Shown here in pieces: positions 61,770 to 64,000 of a stretch of 64,000 nucleotides of DNA (positions within the stretch are counted from its first letter, which is position 1; each line of letters opens with the position of its first letter). Made by a program: the position numbers and the translations under genes. The notes under the pieces were generated by a model. That model did not search any database, had not been told where the DNA came from, and worked only from the letters and a program-made list of their open reading frames with translations. Source of the DNA: Ruegeria faecimaris (lineage in GTDB: Bacteria; Pseudomonadota; Alphaproteobacteria; Rhodobacterales; Rhodobacteraceae); NCBI RefSeq assembly GCF_900182615.1, contig NZ_FXTE01000002.1, forward strand, positions 340,201 through 404,200, given 5' to 3'.

Positions 61770-62768
61770 TTAGTCTGTGGCAGAGATCATTCCGCTGACC
61801 AGTTGATAAGATAGCAGGTCAGCAATGTCATGAGGATCACGGATCAGCGGTTCGACCTTGGATGGCAGGTTGGCCAGTTCTTTTTGAAAAGCCGCTTGCA
61901 GGGAAATGGCCTCGTCCATTTCGACCAGCCTGAACTGAAGCTGTACGCCCGCCGGGGTTTGCACAGCCCGCGGCAGGTCACAGGGAAGGACGGTCGCAAT
62001 TCTGGGATACCCGCCAGTTGTCTGACACTCGGGCAGCAGAATAAAGGGATTGCCAGTGCCGGTCATCTGAATGTCGCCGGGGGTGATGACCTCGGACAAT
62101 ATGTTCAGCTGCCCCTTTGCGGCGAAACCCTCTCCGTCGCTTTCCAGCTGCATTCCCATGCGATTTGCGCGGGGCCCGCGAGTGAATGTCGTGCGCAAAA
62201 AGCGGTCCAGCGTTTGCCGGTCGAACAGTTCGGTCTGAAAGCTGGCCACAACCCGCAGCGAACCGCCCGAGAACCGATCTTCAGCCCGCAACTTCTGTCC
62301 TGCCTGCTGTGACGCTGCCCCGGCGGATAAGCTGTCTCCGGCCTGTAGGGCGCGCCCGATTTTGGCAGTAAGGTGAGTTGAGCGGGATCCCAGAAACTCC
62401 TGCACCTCAATACCGCCGCCCAGGTGCAAATATCCATAGGTTCCCCGTGTGGCGGCCCCGACTATCACCCGCTGTCCGGTCTCAAGGTGGTAGGAGGCAT
62501 TCCACGAAATGGCAGCGCCATCAATACTGGCCTGCATCGGTGCGCCCGTCAGTGCAATCTGTATGGGATGAGTGGCCTCAAACTCACCGCCCATTCCGGC
62601 CATTTCAAGCGCGGCAAGTTTAGGACTTTGTCTCAACAATGCGGCGCCTTCGTGCAGGGCCAGTAAATCTGCTGCGCCAGATCGGGAAAGCCCTTGATCC
62701 AGATATCCGTGGCGGCCTTGGTCCTGTATTGTACAAGCAGGCCCTATGCGCAGGACAGACAGGCTCAA
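61770..62768 (-). CDS. pxpC: 5-oxoprolinase subunit PxpC (biotin-dependent carboxylase-like)
   Basis: The 332-residue subunit (KipA/AHS2 family) has GPACTIQDQGRHGYLDQG, the GGGIEVQEFLGSRST region and RGPRANRMGMQL, which are typical. It works with PxpB and PxpA in the ATP-dependent opening of 5-oxoproline. It overlaps pxpB by four bases. Confidence 0.92.
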   Translation of the reverse strand: MSLSVLRIGPACTIQDQGRHGYLDQGLSRSGAADLLALHEGAALLRQSPKLAALEMAGMGGEFEATHPIQIALTGAPMQASIDGAAISWNASYHLETGQRVIVGAATRGTYGYLHLGGGIEVQEFLGSRSTHLTAKIGRALQAGDSLSAGAASQQAGQKLRAEDRFSGGSLRVVASFQTELFDRQTLDRFLRTTFTRGPRANRMGMQLESDGEGFAAKGQLNILSEVITPGDIQMTGTGNPFILLPECQTTGGYPRIATVLPCDLPRAVQTPAGVQLQFRLVEMDEAISLQAAFQKELANLPSKVEPLIRDPHDIADLLSYQLVSGMISATD

Positions 62769-63520
62769 ACCGCGATCTCCTGACAGGTCGCGCCGCCTGA
62801 TCCATCAACGTCATTAGCGCGTATCGCCTCTAGTTCCTCACGCGTGACTGACACGAACTGCATTTCGTCGCCGGGTTTCAGGGCAAAGCTGTTCTGTGCT
62901 TCAGGACGAAAACAGCGAAAAGCGGTTTGGCCAATATGTCGCCACCCGGTTGGTGTGGGTCCCGAGAAAAGGACAAATTGCGAAATCGCCAATACCAAAG
63001 CGCCCTCGGGCACCATCGGGGTCAACTTCTTGAGGCGCGGTATGTTGAACTCGGGGCCGAGCGGGCCAAGATATGGCTGACCGGGAGCAAATCCGATCGT
63101 CAGGACGCGGACGGTTGTGGCGCTCAATCGATAAACGGCTTCATCGGGGGACAGCCTGGCCGCAGCCGCTGCTTCATCTAATTGAGGGGCAAGCGCGCCG
63201 CCATAAACCGTGGGGACACTCCATAACCTGCGCCCCTGGGGGAGGGGCGCTTTGTACCAATCCCGCCGCCGCAACAGCTGCTCGACCCGGTCGCGAAGGT
63301 TTGCGTGGGCAAACTGGGATGGTTCAAATCGGATATAAGTCGACGCCAGCGTCGCAGAGGTTTCAATGACACCTTCCCACCGTTCAGAATCCACCGCAGC
63401 TCGAAACGCCAATGCTGCCCGGTTCGATGGCTCGGCCATGGTTTCGGCGAAAGAGACCAGCAGACCGTCAAAGCCGACGGTGCATATGCGTGGGAAGATG
63501 GCGGCGTGTGTTCGTGTCAT
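62765..63520 (-). CDS. pxpB: 5-oxoprolinase subunit PxpB (KipI-like)
   Basis: The 251-residue subunit (AHS1/KipI family) has VPTVYGGALAPQLDEAA and TIGFAPGQPYLGPL, the conserved cyclophilin-like core segments. The start at ATG 63520 is chosen; a longer frame to 63637 has an unrelated basic stretch. It is the first gene of pxpB-pxpC-pxpA on the minus strand. The upstream DNA is AT-rich near 63810-63860, but no operator was recognised. Confidence 0.9.
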   Translation of the reverse strand: MTRTHAAIFPRICTVGFDGLLVSFAETMAEPSNRAALAFRAAVDSERWEGVIETSATLASTYIRFEPSQFAHANLRDRVEQLLRRRDWYKAPLPQGRRLWSVPTVYGGALAPQLDEAAAAARLSPDEAVYRLSATTVRVLTIGFAPGQPYLGPLGPEFNIPRLKKLTPMVPEGALVLAISQFVLFSGPTPTGWRHIGQTAFRCFRPEAQNSFALKPGDEMQFVSVTREELEAIRANDVDGSGGATCQEIAV

Positions 63521-63933
63521 CTCGCTGCGTGCCAGTAGGTAACTAGTCAGGTGACCTGAACGCAATCCAGAGCGTTTCGCAAGAGAGGGTGCAAAGTATT
63601 TGCCGGTGCATCCCCGTTTCAGACCGCGTGCAGGCAAATTCCGACTCGGTGCGGGTGTGTTTCATACCCGGCGACTCATACGAGTCTTGTAGTAGACGTG
63701 GGGAGCTCAACAATATGTTGATATCGGGCATAGCTCGTACGGATAGCAGTGTGGATACCTTAGGCGTGATAATGGGCTTTCCTGGGTGCATCGGTCGAAT
63801 TTATCACCTTAATTATCTGAATTTATTGAGTAAAATAAGAAAGTGCAAAAAAGTTGCTCAGGGCGTGATTTTCTGCTTGCGGTGTATGTTTGTAATGCTT
63901 AGAACCCCCTTCACCGGCGCTGCTGAGGCGCTT
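63521..63933. other. 413-base gap before the window edge
   Basis: No convincing gene is present. The stretch 63800-63860 is AT-rich and could hold the pxp promoter. Nothing else of note was seen until the repeats at 63934. Confidence 0.5.
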
Positions 63934-64000
63934 GTGACACACTGGAGAGACGGTGGGACGGGTTGGAGAGACGGCCGGACACACTGGAGAGACGGTGGGC
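63934..64000. repeat. 21-bp tandem repeats, likely end of an insertion sequence
   Basis: The core TGGAGAGACGG occurs at 63943, 63964 and 63985, exactly 21 bases apart. The outer copies are longer (ACACTGGAGAGACGGTGGG); the middle one has GGGTTGGAGAGACGGCCGG. The block is preceded by TGTGAC at 63935. Two-turn spaced terminal repeats starting TGT are typical of IS21-type ends, where they bind the transposase. The transposase would lie beyond the right edge; its presence cannot be shown here. Confidence 0.6.

Noticed and set aside
63900..64000. CRISPR array at the right edge
   Set aside because: The period of 21 bases is too short for repeat plus spacer, and the spacers are nearly identical.

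Overview
The window looks like a chromosome segment of a marine alphaproteobacterium of the Roseobacter group (Rhodobacteraceae). The grounds are the complete sox cluster in roseobacter order, TGA-N9-TCA iron boxes, a Rieske/dimethylglycine-dehydrogenase module, many Tat and c-type cytochrome proteins, and the overall codon use. No plasmid or phage replication gene, CRISPR array or rRNA operon was seen. Two tRNA genes are present, tRNA-Met(CAT) and tRNA-Val(TAC), both on the minus strand.

Layout. 1-4066 (minus): an alternative spermidine operon of speA, carboxy(nor)spermidine dehydrogenase, a 70-residue membrane protein and the carboxy(nor)spermidine decarboxylase, which is cut by the window edge. 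4166-9889 (minus): an iron block of imelysin IrpA, then bfd-bfr-diheme DUF1111 protein-imelysin-DUF1513 with overlapping genes. Three perfect iron-Rhodo-box motifs lie upstream of bfd and irpA. 10121-11254: a DUF2796/ZrgA-like secreted protein, and a cysteine-rich protein that resembles the fulvocin C-related bacteriocin family. 11540-28289: a sulfur-oxidation island. It holds soxS-soxR-yeeE on the minus strand, soxVW, XYZA, BCDEF, a DUF302 gene, a second-type 5-aminolevulinate synthase and another YeeE/YedE transporter on the plus strand, and two metallo-beta-lactamase-fold genes (soxG/H type) running back. Palindromes related to the ArsR-type SoxR/SqrR operator occur at its internal promoters.

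28409-28860: an IS5-type transposase relic next to tRNA-Met. 28943-34989: an alpha/beta hydrolase, a GcvT-fused FAD dehydrogenase, a small protein, a Rieske monooxygenase and a LysR regulator, which together suggest oxidative demethylation of a betaine. 35399-44054: an MttB-family methyltransferase with two SDRs on the plus strand. Facing it is a gntR-dapA-like-aldehyde dehydrogenase-FAD oxidoreductase operon, with a GlxA-type AraC regulator beyond. This reads as a catabolic locus for an N-methylated compound of unknown identity. 45155-48974: a formylglycine-generating enzyme with a periplasmic sulfatase and a LysR regulator.

49710-50574: a truncated PA14-like ORF running into tRNA-Val. 50893-53465: molybdate transporter modABC. 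53539-59505: housekeeping genes (hemF, an SDR with an altered active site, an rsmC-like methyltransferase, clpS, a HAD hydrolase, a D,D-carboxypeptidase with SPOR-like tail). 59601-63520: a VOC/HPPD-like protein and the 5-oxoprolinase genes pxpB-C-A. 63934-64000: a 21-bp periodic repeat array that looks like the end of an insertion sequence lying beyond the window.

The strongest functional link is sulfur oxidation. The Sox system needs many haems (hemA inside the island, hemF further on), molybdenum (SoxC, modABC) and thiosulfate/sulfur import (two YeeE/YedE proteins).
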